Below are positions 24,429-33,003 of a DNA stretch of 36,057 nt, in pieces. Location: contig JAPLJG010000014.1 in assembly GCA_026388735.1 (NCBI GenBank), positions 3,496-39,552 on the forward strand, given 5' to 3'. A program made the translations under genes and the position numbers. Within the stretch, counting starts at the first letter, position 1, and the number at the start of each line of letters is the position of its first letter. The notes below the pieces were generated by a model, which was not told where the DNA came from, did not search any database, and saw only the letters and a list, made by a program, of their open reading frames with translations. The DNA is from Deltaproteobacteria bacterium. GTDB taxonomy: Bacteria > Desulfobacterota > Desulfobulbia > Desulfobulbales > Desulfurivibrionaceae.

Positions 24429-25316
24429 ATGGACGCTGAGTTCGGGGAGGTGTCTGTCGGGGTGACCCCGGAGGCCGACCTGGCCCATCTTTGGTCCTTG
24501 GTCTTGCACGCTGCGGATATCGATCATCATTTGCACCATGGCGAAGCGGGTTGGCAGCTTCTGGTTTCAGAGGAAAATGCTTTCCGCGCCACGGAAGAGC
24601 TCCGCCTTTTCAGCGAAGAAAACCATAACTGGCCGCCGGAACGGGCGGCGCGATCCGGCCGGGAGACGATTGTCGAGAACTCCCCGCCCGTGCTGCCGGT
24701 TATTGGCGCTCTGGTTGTTTTTTATGCCATTACCGGGGGCTGGGAGGGTCACAGTCACTGGTTTGCCAGCGGGGCGCTCGACCGGGTAAGCGTGATAGGC
24801 GACGGGCAGTGGTACCGGTTGGTCACCGCCCTGACCCTGCATGCCGACAGCGCCCACCTTCTGGGCAATGTTTTTTTCGGCGGTTTGCTGGTCTATTCCC
24901 TCTGTCGGCATCTTGGCAGCGGCATTGCCTGGTTTTCGGTGCTGCTCACCGGTGTTCTTGCCAATGCCATCAACGTGTTCTTTCATGACGATCTCTATCA
25001 TTCCATTGGGTTTTCCACTGCGGTTTTCGGCATGGTCGGTATCTTGAGCGGTATGCGTTTGCGCCGGATCGGCGGTTGGCAGGAGGTGGTGCTTGCCTTG
25101 GGCAGCGCGGCAAGCCTGCTGGCGCTTATGGGTTCATCCGGCGAGAGGACCGATTTGGGCGCGCATTTCTGGGGGGTCGGCATTGGCCTGCTGGTCGGGA
25201 TGATTCTTGCCGCCCTTGGCCTTGCCGGGAAACGGGTTCTCGCTCCGGTTGGGCAATGGCTGCTCTTTGTCGGCAGTATGGCGATAGTGCTTGGGTGTTG
25301 GCTGTACGCCCTGTAA
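24429..25316 (+). CDS. rhomboid family intramembrane serine protease
   Basis: 295 residues, 3 bases after motB and probably coupled to it. A cytoplasmic N-terminal domain (about 1-80, His/Glu-rich) precedes six to seven membrane segments. Active-site features are complete: His143-x3-Asn147 (HLLGN, oxyanion region), nucleophile Ser196 in GFSTA (194-198), and base His246 in GAHFWG. It should cut single-span membrane proteins within the bilayer. Being part of the motAB transcript is unusual; a stator or envelope substrate is conceivable but unproven. Confidence 0.88.
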   Translation: MDAEFGEVSVGVTPEADLAHLWSLVLHAADIDHHLHHGEAGWQLLVSEENAFRATEELRLFSEENHNWPPERAARSGRETIVENSPPVLPVIGALVVFYAITGGWEGHSHWFASGALDRVSVIGDGQWYRLVTALTLHADSAHLLGNVFFGGLLVYSLCRHLGSGIAWFSVLLTGVLANAINVFFHDDLYHSIGFSTAVFGMVGILSGMRLRRIGGWQEVVLALGSAASLLALMGSSGERTDLGAHFWGVGIGLLVGMILAALGLAGKRVLAPVGQWLLFVGSMAIVLGCWLYAL

Positions 25317-25453
25317 CCGTGAGAAGGCTGGTAAAGTGAAGCGCCAAGCTCAGGCATGGGGTAAGGTGATACGTTCAGGTGTGGCATGGGGCGGATGTTG
25401 CCCATGCTGCACGGAAAATTGGTACGAATTTTTTCAAAAAAGGAGTCGAGCCC

Positions 25454-26587
25454 ATGGCTTGGGATGATCAGGATCAGCAATCCCCTTGGGGCAAGAAGAA
25501 AGGGCCGCAAACCCCGGAAGAGCTTATTGCTCTCTTGCTCAACAAGCTCAAGGAGTTTTTTGACGGCGGAATTGGCGGGGGGAAGAAGGGTGGAGCTGGC
25601 ACTGGTGACAGTCCAACTCCGGGGAGCTCCGGTCCGGGGCTCTTGGGTGGCCTCGGCAGGTTCGGTCTGATCATCGGCATTCTTTTCTTGCTCAATATCG
25701 TCTATTCCGCCTTTTATACCATCGCTCCAGGGGAAAAGGGTGTGGTGCTGCGTTTTGGCAGATACGTCAAAACCACCTCTCCTGGCCTGAATTTCAAGCT
25801 GCCGCTCATGGACGAGGTCATCAAGGTCGATGTGGAAAACGTCCGCAAGGAAGAGTTCGGCTTTAGGACAAAAGTCCCGGGGCAGCGCACCGAGTATCAG
25901 AAAACCGGCTTTGACGCCGAGTCGCTCATGCTCACTAGCGACCGCAATGTCATCGATCTGGAATGGATCATTCAGTACAAGGTGCAGGATCCTATCCTTT
26001 TTGCCTTCAAGGTCAAGGATGTCAAGCAGGCAGTTCGTGATAGTTCCGAGGTTGCCTTGCGTCGCATTGTCGGCAACATGACTTTTGACTATGTGCTCAG
26101 CAACCGGGAAATGTTGGCAGCAGGCACCCAGCGGGAGGTTCAGGCCTCTCTGGATCGCTACCAGGCCGGGGTTAAGATCGTCACCGTCCAGCTGCAGGAC
26201 GTGAATCCTCCGGAAAAGGTGAAGCCTGCTTTTAATGAGGTCAACGAGGCGGATCAGGATATGAAGCGGCTGGTGAACGAGGCTGAGGAAGCATATAACC
26301 GGGAGGTGCCCAAGGCACGGGGCGATGCGAAAAAGATGCTGGAAGAGGCGCAAGGCTACGCGGTGGAGCGGGTGAATCTGGCCCAGGGCGAGGCCTCCCG
26401 TTTTCTGGCCATCCTTAAGGAATACAAGGGGGGGCCGGATGTCACCCGCAGGCGGATGTATTTGGAAACCATGCAGGAGGTTCTTCCAAAAGTTTCCGAG
26501 ATCTATGTGGTTGACGGAAACAAGGGGGGGCTCCTTCCGTTTCTTGATGTGAGGGGCGAGTCCAAGGGGACTCCGAAGGCGCCCTAG
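25454..26587 (+). CDS. hflK: FtsH protease modulator HflK
   Basis: 377 residues from ATG 25454 with AGGAG 8 bases upstream; earlier in-frame codons back to 25379 have no site. The cytoplasmic N-terminus is Gly/Lys-rich and contains WGKKKGPQTPEELI. One membrane segment lies at about 70-90, followed by a periplasmic SPFH/band-7 domain (TIAPGEKGVVLRFGRY... to about 260) and a long coiled coil with EAYNREVPKARGDAKKMLEEAQGYA. With HflC it forms a cage around FtsH in the inner membrane and tunes membrane-protein degradation. hflC follows after 77 bases. Confidence 0.95.
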   Translation: MAWDDQDQQSPWGKKKGPQTPEELIALLLNKLKEFFDGGIGGGKKGGAGTGDSPTPGSSGPGLLGGLGRFGLIIGILFLLNIVYSAFYTIAPGEKGVVLRFGRYVKTTSPGLNFKLPLMDEVIKVDVENVRKEEFGFRTKVPGQRTEYQKTGFDAESLMLTSDRNVIDLEWIIQYKVQDPILFAFKVKDVKQAVRDSSEVALRRIVGNMTFDYVLSNREMLAAGTQREVQASLDRYQAGVKIVTVQLQDVNPPEKVKPAFNEVNEADQDMKRLVNEAEEAYNREVPKARGDAKKMLEEAQGYAVERVNLAQGEASRFLAILKEYKGGPDVTRRRMYLETMQEVLPKVSEIYVVDGNKGGLLPFLDVRGESKGTPKAP

Positions 26588-26664
26588 TAAAAAGCGGGTA
26601 TTTTCGTTCAGAAATCAGTCCGGGCCGAAGCAGCACAGGCCAAGATAAAAGATAGGGGAAGCCA

Positions 26665-27591
26665 GTGAATAAGATACTGCGTGGTGTTGGGATAGCGGTG
26701 GTGGTTGCGGCGGGAGTGGCGCTGTTCAATGCGTTTTTTATTCTGCCCGAGGGGCAGCAGGTGGTGATCACCCAGTTCGGCCGTCCGGTGGGCAAGCCCA
26801 TCACCGAGGCTGGTTTGCAATTTAAGGTTCCCTTTATCCAGGATGTGACTTTTTTCGACAAGAGAATTCTCATCTGGGACGGGGATCCCAATCAGGTTCC
26901 AACCAATGATAAGACCTTTGTCTATCTGGATGTCACTGCCCGTTGGCGCATCTCCGATGCCCTGGTTTTCTTGCAGGCGGTCAACAACGAGCAACGGGCC
27001 CAGACCATCCTCGATGATATCATCGATGGCACGGTCCGGGATTTGGTCAACAAGAATGACCTGGTTGAGATCATCCGCAGTTCGGATTGGGATCCGGAGG
27101 GCATGGGGTTTGGACCTGCGGGCAAAGAAGATCAGATCCACTATGGTCGGGATAAGATTACGGCCCTGATCCACGCCAACGCCTCCAAGGTTACGCCCAA
27201 GTACGGTATTGAACTGGTGGATGTGATGTTCAAGCGGGTCAACTATATCGACACGGTCCAGCAGCGCGTGTACGAGCGGATGATTTCCGAGCGGAAACGG
27301 ATCGCGGCGGAAAAGCGCTCCACCGGCGAGGGGTTGAAATCGGAGATTCTCGGTAAGCTTGAGCGGGAATTGCGAGAGGTGAGCTCCCTGGCTGTCCGCG
27401 AGACCCAGAAGATCAAAGGCAAAGCAGACGGCGAGGCCTCCAAGATTTATGCGGAGGCCTACAATCAGGACCCCGAATTCTACGCCTTTTCCAAGAGCAT
27501 GGATGCCTACCGGCTCACCATGGGACAAAACACCCGGCTGGTGATTTCCCCGGACTCGCCGTTTTATCGCTACCTGAAAACCCTCAAATAA
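26665..27591 (+). CDS. hflC: FtsH protease modulator HflC
   Basis: 308 residues. GTG start at 26665 with AGGGGA upstream. N-terminal membrane anchor (about 5-25), SPFH domain beginning ILPEGQQVVITQFGRPVG, then a coiled coil (EKRSTGEGLKSEILGKLERELREVSS) and the conserved KGKADGEASKIYAEAYNQDPEFYAFSK... region near the C-terminus, which ends PDSPFYRYLKTLK. Partner of HflK. Its stop codon is two bases before repeat copy C, whose outer stem runs into the last bases of the gene. Confidence 0.95.
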   Translation: MNKILRGVGIAVVVAAGVALFNAFFILPEGQQVVITQFGRPVGKPITEAGLQFKVPFIQDVTFFDKRILIWDGDPNQVPTNDKTFVYLDVTARWRISDALVFLQAVNNEQRAQTILDDIIDGTVRDLVNKNDLVEIIRSSDWDPEGMGFGPAGKEDQIHYGRDKITALIHANASKVTPKYGIELVDVMFKRVNYIDTVQQRVYERMISERKRIAAEKRSTGEGLKSEILGKLERELREVSSLAVRETQKIKGKADGEASKIYAEAYNQDPEFYAFSKSMDAYRLTMGQNTRLVISPDSPFYRYLKTLK

Positions 27592-27593
27592 CT

Positions 27594-27768
27594 GTAACTG
27601 CCCAGCAGCACCGCATCTGCTTCGCAGTCTCGCTATGCTCGCTTAGCTGTCATCGGTCGGCTCATGTGCAATAGCACGTTTCGCCGGCCTCTTCCGCGCA
27701 TCTGCGGCACTGCTGAACAGTTACAGTTTGGGGTATAGCCTCTTTTTCGTGCTGCGCTGGACAGTTAC
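27594..27768. repeat. dispersed structured repeat, copy C (longest)
   Basis: Outer stem GTAACTG (27594-27600) / CAGTTAC (27718-27724), extended to 11 bp by flanking AACT/AGTT; internal loop CC/AA; second stem CAGCAG (27603-27608) / CTGCTG (27710-27715). Inner helix GGTCGGC/GCCGGCC capped by GTGC-AATA-GCAC, then CCGC-GCATCT-GCGG. A 26-base insert relative to copies A and B lies after GCATCTGCTTC. A second right arm GCTGGACAGTTAC (27756-27768) pairs with the left arm with one mismatch. It fills the gap between hflC and a convergent gene. Confidence 0.88.
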
Positions 27769-27778
27769 AAGGAACCGA

Positions 27779-28447
27779 TTATTCCAAGTCGAGGGGAGTA
27801 ATGGGGTAGGCGGGTCGGTGTTCCTCGGCAGAGAAGGGGAGTCGGCCCTTTTTGTTGAGCAGCACCAGCAGCTCTTCAAGCTGGGTTTCGCTTTTTAGGT
27901 CCGATTTGCCCAGCAGGGTGAAGCGGCAAGAGCAAGAGGTCAGCTGCCCTCCGCACCACGGGCAGATTTCCACCGGACAGCCCAGGGTGTGGAACTCGCC
28001 GTCCGCCACATGGCAGAATGGACAGAGGTCGTGGTGGAGATGGGCCGGTACATAGACCGGGAATTTGCTCAGATCCGCATACTTTTTGAGAAAGGCCTCC
28101 CGATTTTCGAGATTGAAAAAGGCCAGCACCTCATCCTCCCAGATGCCCTCCGCAAGGGGACCCAGGAATTCCGCCTGTTCGGTGGAGGCCAGGTAGAGAT
28201 AGTCGGCTTGGGCTGTGGTGGCGCAGATCAGGAAGGTTCCTTGCCTGCGGTCCAGCAGACGGAGCACGGTGATGGCGTCTTCCAACCCTTCGGGCAGATA
28301 GCTGTAAAAGGCGTGGAAGATGTTCAGGCCCACGTGGTCCGTGCCGTGTTTTTCCACCAGGGCCGTAGCGGTGGTCAGATCAGCCGGGGGCACGGCATAT
28401 TGCATGAGCAGCTTGATGTCGGCGAGTCGTTGGTCAAGAGTGGGCAC
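27779..28447 (-). CDS. zinc-ribbon hypothetical protein
   Basis: 222 residues, family not recognised. The N-terminal two thirds are soluble and mixed alpha/beta with no catalytic motif seen (TDHVGLNIFHAFYSYLPEG, then LLDRRQGTFLICATTAQADYLYLAS). A Cys-rich segment follows at 142-174: Cys142, 145, 157, 162, 165, 172 and 174 (CPFCHVADG, GCPVEICPWCGGQ, SCSC), enough for one or two zinc sites. Probably cytoplasmic. It is followed upstream-to-downstream on the same strand by thiE with a 28-base gap, so the two may share a transcript. Confidence 0.75.
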   Translation of the reverse strand: MPTLDQRLADIKLLMQYAVPPADLTTATALVEKHGTDHVGLNIFHAFYSYLPEGLEDAITVLRLLDRRQGTFLICATTAQADYLYLASTEQAEFLGPLAEGIWEDEVLAFFNLENREAFLKKYADLSKFPVYVPAHLHHDLCPFCHVADGEFHTLGCPVEICPWCGGQLTSCSCRFTLLGKSDLKSETQLEELLVLLNKKGRLPFSAEEHRPAYPITPLDLE

Positions 28448-28475
28448 GGTTCTTCCTCTGTTTTAAATCCTTGCC

Positions 28476-29153
28476 TCAGGCAAGCGTGGTTTGGTGCTGG
28501 ATTGCGGCCAGCCAGGCGCTGGTTTCTGCGGCGATATCGTCGGCCTCGGTCAAGGCCGTGACCACGGCCAATCGTTTGGCTCCCATGGCGGTCAGCTCCG
28601 GGATATGTTCTTTTTTGATGCCGCCCATGACCGTGAAGGGCAGGGGGCTTAGGGCGCTGAATTTTGGTATGGCCCCAGGCCCGAGGAAGCTAGAGAGGCC
28701 GGCCTTGGTCTGGGTGGCGTAGATTGGCCCGATGTTGAAATAGGAGGCCCCGCGCCTTTCGGCGGTGGCGGCCTGTTCTTCCGTGTTGCAGGACACGCCG
28801 ATGATGAGTTCTGGGGCCAGGGCGCGGACCTCTGCTACAGGGAGGTCGCTGTTGCCCAGGTGGACCCCGTCGGCGCCGCTGATAAGGGCAATATCCACCC
28901 GGTCATTGACGATGAACAGGGCCCCGGCCTCCAGGGTTTTCTGGCGGAAGATTTTTGCTTTTTCACAGAGGCGCAGGCCATCGGACTCCTTGTCCCGCAG
29001 CTGGACGATTTTCGCCCCTCCGGCCAGCACCGCGTCCAGCCAGGCAAGGTCGTCGCGACCCTTGGCCAGCCGTTCACAGGAGACCGGGTATAGGGCGACC
29101 TCTTCGATGAATTTCTTGAGCCGCTGCTGGTACAAATTGGTTTTTTTGTGCAT
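28476..29153 (-). CDS. thiE: thiamine-phosphate synthase
   Basis: Joins HMP-pyrophosphate and thiazole phosphate to give thiamine monophosphate. 225 residues from ATG 29153 (MHKKTNLYQQRLKKF), with AAGGAG 8-10 bases upstream; the earlier in-frame start at 29216 is less likely. TIM-barrel motifs: KIVQLRDKE (substrate loop), FIVNDRVDIAL, DGVHLGNSDLP (usually HLGQ.D; Asn is a mild variant), IGVSCNTEEQ, YFNIGPIYATQTK and MGGIKKEHI (phosphate loop). The N-terminus is slightly longer than average. Confidence 0.9.
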   Translation of the reverse strand: MHKKTNLYQQRLKKFIEEVALYPVSCERLAKGRDDLAWLDAVLAGGAKIVQLRDKESDGLRLCEKAKIFRQKTLEAGALFIVNDRVDIALISGADGVHLGNSDLPVAEVRALAPELIIGVSCNTEEQAATAERRGASYFNIGPIYATQTKAGLSSFLGPGAIPKFSALSPLPFTVMGGIKKEHIPELTAMGAKRLAVVTALTEADDIAAETSAWLAAIQHQTTLA

Positions 29154-29195
29154 TGCCACGGCTCTCCTTGCGGGCGGCGGATCCCAGGTTCTTAC

Positions 29196-29223
29196 TTGAA
29201 AAAAAAAGGTATCCAAGTATATT
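29196..29223 (+). promoter_or_regulatory. candidate sigma-70 promoter for citrate synthase
   Basis: TTGAAA (29196-29201) and TATATT (29218-29223), spacer 16, about 90 bases before the citrate synthase start. It lies in the AT-rich divergent gap with thiE. Confidence 0.55.
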
Positions 29224-29312
29224 AAACGATTTGGTACTATCTTTCATTACGGTTTTTGTGAAAATACAGGCGAACCGCCGTTATAGGCGCGGCACAGCAG
29301 CGAAGGGTACTT

Positions 29313-30617
29313 ATGGGAAATGTGATTGTTGGTCACGAAACAGCAGAGTTGAAGCTTGACGGTAAGGTCTACCAGCTGCCGATCATTGTCGGCAGTGAGG
29401 GGGAAAAGGCCATCGACATCCGGGCCTTGCGCGCCCAGTCCGGCTATATCACCCTGGACAGCGGATTCATGAATACCGGCTCCTGTTGCAGCAGCATCAC
29501 CTTTCTCGACGGAGAGCAGGGGATTCTCAGCTATCGCGGCTATGCCATCGAGGACCTTGCCGAGCATTGCACCTTTGTCGAGGTCGCCTATCTTCTGGAC
29601 CACGGGAGCCTGCCCACCCAGGCGGAGCTGAGCAAGTTCAGTCATCTGCTCGGCAAGTACGCCATGGTCCACGAGGACATGATTCGGTTTTTCGATGGCT
29701 ATCCGCCCAACAGCCCACCCATGGCCATCCTTTCCTCCATGGTCAACTCCCTGTGTAGCTTTTACCCGGACATGCTGGACAATCCCCTGGAGAATGTCGA
29801 TAAGATGGCGGCCCGGTTGCTTTCCAAGGTGCGGACCATTGCCGCTTTTTCCTACAAGAAATCCATGGGCCAGCCCCTGGTCTATCCCCGGCATGATCTG
29901 AGCTACTGCGCCAATTTCCTGAACATGATGTTCGATTCGCCGGTCAAGCCATACGAGATCAACGATACCGTGGTCCGGGCCCTGAACAAGTTGCTGATCC
30001 TCCACGGTGATCATGAGCAGAACTGTTCCACCGCCACGGTGCGGGTCGCTGGCAGCGCCCGGGTCAACCTCTACGCCTCGATCTCCGCTGGAATCAACGC
30101 CCTGTGGGGGCCGCTCCACGGCGGGGCCAATCAGGCGGTGATGGAGATGCTCACCCAGATCCATGCGGAGGGTGGGGACTATAAAAAATATGTCGCCAAG
30201 GCCAAGGACCCGGCCGATCCCTTCCGTCTGGTCGGCTTCGGGCATCGGGTTTACAAGACCCACGATCCGCGCTCGCGCATCATCAAGAAGGCCTGCGATG
30301 ATGTGCTGACGGCCTTGAATATCTCCGATCCCCTGCTGGATATCGCCAAGGAGCTTGAAGAGGTAGCCTTGCGGGACGAGTATTTTGTGGAGCGGAATCT
30401 CTATCCCAATGTGGATTTCTACAGCGGCATCATCTACCGGGCCATCGGCATCCCCACCAATATGTTCACGGTGATGTTCGCCCTTGGTCGCCTGCCCGGC
30501 TGGATCGCCCACTGGAAGGAGATGTGGGACGATCCCGATTGGCGGATCAGCCGTCCCAGACAGATCTACGTCGGCCCCAAGCGGCGACCTTTTGTTCCCC
30601 TTGCCGAACGGTCCTAG
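29313..30617 (+). CDS. gltA: citrate synthase (hexameric GltA type)
   Basis: Condenses oxaloacetate and acetyl-CoA to citrate. 434 residues. Signature regions: HGDHEQNCSTATVR (231-244), the catalytic histidine His269 in GPLHGGANQAV, His311 in FGHRVYKTHDPR, and the catalytic Asp368 in NVDFYSGI. The N-terminal beta domain (ELKLDGKVYQLPIIVG) is typical of the E. coli-like type II family. Motifs and length are intact. Own promoter candidate 90 bases upstream; single gene. In this metabolic setting it could serve glutamate synthesis or the oxidative branch. Confidence 0.96.
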   Translation: MGNVIVGHETAELKLDGKVYQLPIIVGSEGEKAIDIRALRAQSGYITLDSGFMNTGSCCSSITFLDGEQGILSYRGYAIEDLAEHCTFVEVAYLLDHGSLPTQAELSKFSHLLGKYAMVHEDMIRFFDGYPPNSPPMAILSSMVNSLCSFYPDMLDNPLENVDKMAARLLSKVRTIAAFSYKKSMGQPLVYPRHDLSYCANFLNMMFDSPVKPYEINDTVVRALNKLLILHGDHEQNCSTATVRVAGSARVNLYASISAGINALWGPLHGGANQAVMEMLTQIHAEGGDYKKYVAKAKDPADPFRLVGFGHRVYKTHDPRSRIIKKACDDVLTALNISDPLLDIAKELEEVALRDEYFVERNLYPNVDFYSGIIYRAIGIPTNMFTVMFALGRLPGWIAHWKEMWDDPDWRISRPRQIYVGPKRRPFVPLAERS

Positions 30618-30648
30618 GAATTATTTCTGACCATTAGTGCCGAAGTGC

Positions 30649-30852
30649 TCAAACGCTGCCGCACATGGCCTGATAGTTTTCACATTCCCGCAGACAGAGA
30701 AAGGGGCAGGGTTCCTTGTTGAACCATTTCTTTCGCGGGCACCAGTAGCGATCCTTGTACGGTTCGTTGCACCCGCTGCTCGTGATTTTTTGCCGTTTCC
30801 TGGCGCCGAAATGGACCACATTGCCGAGAATCGAAAACCGAATGATTGCCAT
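30649..30852 (-). CDS. small Cys-rich protein
   Basis: 67 residues, family not recognised. Good evidence of translation: on the minus strand GGAGG is 7 bases before ATG 30852. Cysteines are at 28, 38, 49, 53, 57 and 64 (GCNEPY, YWCPRKKW, EPCPFLCLREC, MCG), in a basic, aromatic-rich context. The spacing C-x3-C-x3-C near the end suggests metal or cluster binding. No signal peptide. It converges on citrate synthase and diverges from the aminotransferase. A slightly shifted reading (30621-30821) lacks both site and pattern. Confidence 0.7.
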   Translation of the reverse strand: MAIIRFSILGNVVHFGARKRQKITSSGCNEPYKDRYWCPRKKWFNKEPCPFLCLRECENYQAMCGSV

Positions 30853-31094
30853 TTCGATACCTCCTGCCTGTACGGGCTGATCTTCCCCCTGTTACCTTCT
30901 CTATCGGCAATGTTGCGGCGCTGATAAAGGACTTATTGACTTCTGGCAAGGGCTGGTGTTAATAAATACCCTTTATCCGTGCGCCTGGGCGAGGTGTGTT
31001 GCCACACCGTCGATTGTACTCTCCTGATTTGATTGCATATCCCGCCAGCCGCACCGAAGACAGAATCACGATTTTTTTAAGGGAGATTGCGTGC

Positions 31095-32399
31095 ATGCGT
31101 ACTGATATCCTGCATAGCGGCGCCGGGGAACTGACCTACGAAATCCGCAACATCGTCATTGTCGGCGAGAAGTTGCAGAAACTGGGGACTAAGGTCTACT
31201 GGGAGAATATCGGTGACCCCGTTGCCAAGGGGGAAAAGATTCCCCAGTGGATGAAACAGGTTGTCTCCGATCTGGTCATGGAGGACGCCACCTACGGCTA
31301 TTGTCCGACCCGGGGGATGCTGGCGACCAGGGAGTTTCTTGCCGCCAAGACCAACAAGCGCGGCGGGGCGCAGATCGGTCCCGATGACATCATCTTTTTT
31401 AACGGCTTGGGCGACGCGATCAGCAAGGTTTTCGGCTTCCTGCGCCCGACCGCCCGAGTGGTGGTTCCTTCGCCCAGTTACACCACCCATTCTTCGGCGG
31501 AAGCAGCCCATGCCGGAGACCGGCCGGTAACCTACTGGTTGAATCCCAATAATTACTGGTATCCCGATCTCGATGATCTGGAAAAACGGATCAAGTACAA
31601 CCCGGCCGTGGCCGGCATCCTGATCATCAACCCGGACAACCCCACCGGCGCGGTCTACCCCGAGGAAATCCTGCGGGGCATGGTGGCGCTGGCTCGGAAG
31701 TACGACCTGTTCGTGATCTGCGACGAGGTGTACCAGGCCATCATCTACAACGGCCAGAAAACCCTGCCCCTGGCCGAGGTGATCGGAGATGTGCCCGCGA
31801 TCTGCATGCGGGGCATTTCCAAGGAAATGCCCTGGCCCGGCTCCCGCTGCGGCTGGATCGAGGTCTACAATGGCGATCGCGATCCCATGTTCGCCAAGTA
31901 TGTGACCTCGATTTTGAACGCCAAGATGGTGGAGGTCTGCTCTACCACCCTGCCGCAACGGGCGATTCCGGCCATCCTCAGCCACCCGCAGTATCTCCCC
32001 TATTTGCAGGAGAGGATCAGTCGCTACGAGAAGTTTTCCAACATCGCCTACGATGCCCTGAAGGACATTGACGGCGTGCTGGTGAACCGGACCAACGGTG
32101 CGTTCTACATGAGCGTGGTTTTCAAGGAGGGAAGACTGAACAGCCGACAGACCCTGTCTATCGGTAACAAGGAGGTTCGCGCTCAGGTGGAAAGTCTGGT
32201 GGGCGGGACGAATGTTGCCTATGACAAGCGTTTTGTCTATTACCTGCTGGGTGCCACCGGCGTCTGCGTGGTGCCGCTTTCTTCCTTCGCCACCGAGTTG
32301 CAGGGCTTCCGGATCACCTTGCTTGAGCGCAACGAAGAGCGGTTCACCGAGATTTTCCAGATCATTGCCGATGGGATCAGGCAGTATCTGAATTCATAG
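31095..32399 (+). CDS. class I/II PLP-dependent aminotransferase
   Basis: 434 residues from ATG 31095 with AAGGGAG about 9-10 bases upstream. Fold type I marks: WENIGDPVAKGE, YCPTRGMLATREFLA, the segment IINPDNPTGAVYPEE, CDEVYQAIIY (Asp210 and Tyr213 contact PLP) and Schiff-base Lys243 in RGISKEMPWPGSRCGW. Slightly longer than the AspC/AlaT average. Substrate cannot be fixed; alanine, aspartate or aromatic amino acids are possible. A TTGACT (30936-30941) in the 242-base upstream gap may be its -35, with a poor -10. Confidence 0.88.
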   Translation: MRTDILHSGAGELTYEIRNIVIVGEKLQKLGTKVYWENIGDPVAKGEKIPQWMKQVVSDLVMEDATYGYCPTRGMLATREFLAAKTNKRGGAQIGPDDIIFFNGLGDAISKVFGFLRPTARVVVPSPSYTTHSSAEAAHAGDRPVTYWLNPNNYWYPDLDDLEKRIKYNPAVAGILIINPDNPTGAVYPEEILRGMVALARKYDLFVICDEVYQAIIYNGQKTLPLAEVIGDVPAICMRGISKEMPWPGSRCGWIEVYNGDRDPMFAKYVTSILNAKMVEVCSTTLPQRAIPAILSHPQYLPYLQERISRYEKFSNIAYDALKDIDGVLVNRTNGAFYMSVVFKEGRLNSRQTLSIGNKEVRAQVESLVGGTNVAYDKRFVYYLLGATGVCVVPLSSFATELQGFRITLLERNEERFTEIFQIIADGIRQYLNS

Positions 32400-32416
32400 C
32401 GTTGCGGTTGTGCTAC

Positions 32417-32457
32417 AAAAAAAATCCTCTTTCCTTTGCGGGAAGAGGATTTTTTTT
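32417..32457. terminator. strong bidirectional intrinsic terminator
   Basis: An 18-bp stem (32417-32434 with 32440-32457; one T-G pair), 5-base loop, A8 at the left end and T8 at the right, between the convergent aminotransferase and DUF1003 genes. It works on both strands. Confidence 0.93.
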
Positions 32458-32475
32458 GTTAGTTGATGCCTCGGT

Positions 32476-32967
32476 TCAGTCAATCTCCTGGTGCGTGGCG
32501 GTCGACCCGGAGAGGCCCGATTTCGCCTGCATCTCAGCAAGCAATTGGTGTATTTCGAGCAGGGCTGCATCCTGTGCTGCCAGGTGCTCGAGAATGGCGT
32601 GGACCTCCTGTTCGGCCTTTTTATTAATCAGGTAATCGTTGCGAGCCTCCAGCCGGTCTCGGTTGGCCTGTCGGTTCTGGCTCATCATGATGATGGGCGC
32701 GGCATAGGCGGCTTGCAAGGAGAGTACCAGATTCATGAAAATGAAGGGGTAGGGGTCCCAGTGGCGTAGCCAGGCGGTGACATTGACAATAACCCAGATT
32801 GCCAGGATTATTGTCTGGATGCTAATGAACCACCAGCTTCCCAGATTTGTTGCAACCCAGTCGGAGGCTTTCTGTCCGAAGGTCAGTTGGGTTGCAATGA
32901 TTTGGTTGACGTTTTGTACCGGCGGATGGTCGTGTTTGAACGGTTTGGGGAATCGTGGCTTGGTCAT
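32476..32967 (-). CDS. DUF1003 membrane protein
   Basis: 163 residues. Two membrane segments (about 45-66 and 73-94) and the family core ASDWVATNLGSWWFI, DPYPFIFMNLVLSLQAAY and APIIMMSQNRQANRDR, followed by a cytoplasmic helical tail (about 105-155). Function of DUF1003 is not established. The stop lies just beyond the shared terminator. The lipoprotein gene upstream on the same strand is 36 bases away, so the two probably form an operon. Confidence 0.88.
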   Translation of the reverse strand: MTKPRFPKPFKHDHPPVQNVNQIIATQLTFGQKASDWVATNLGSWWFISIQTIILAIWVIVNVTAWLRHWDPYPFIFMNLVLSLQAAYAAPIIMMSQNRQANRDRLEARNDYLINKKAEQEVHAILEHLAAQDAALLEIHQLLAEMQAKSGLSGSTATHQEID

Positions 32968-33003
32968 CTTTCTTCCGTTTTCATTTCCATGGACCGCAAG
33001 TTT

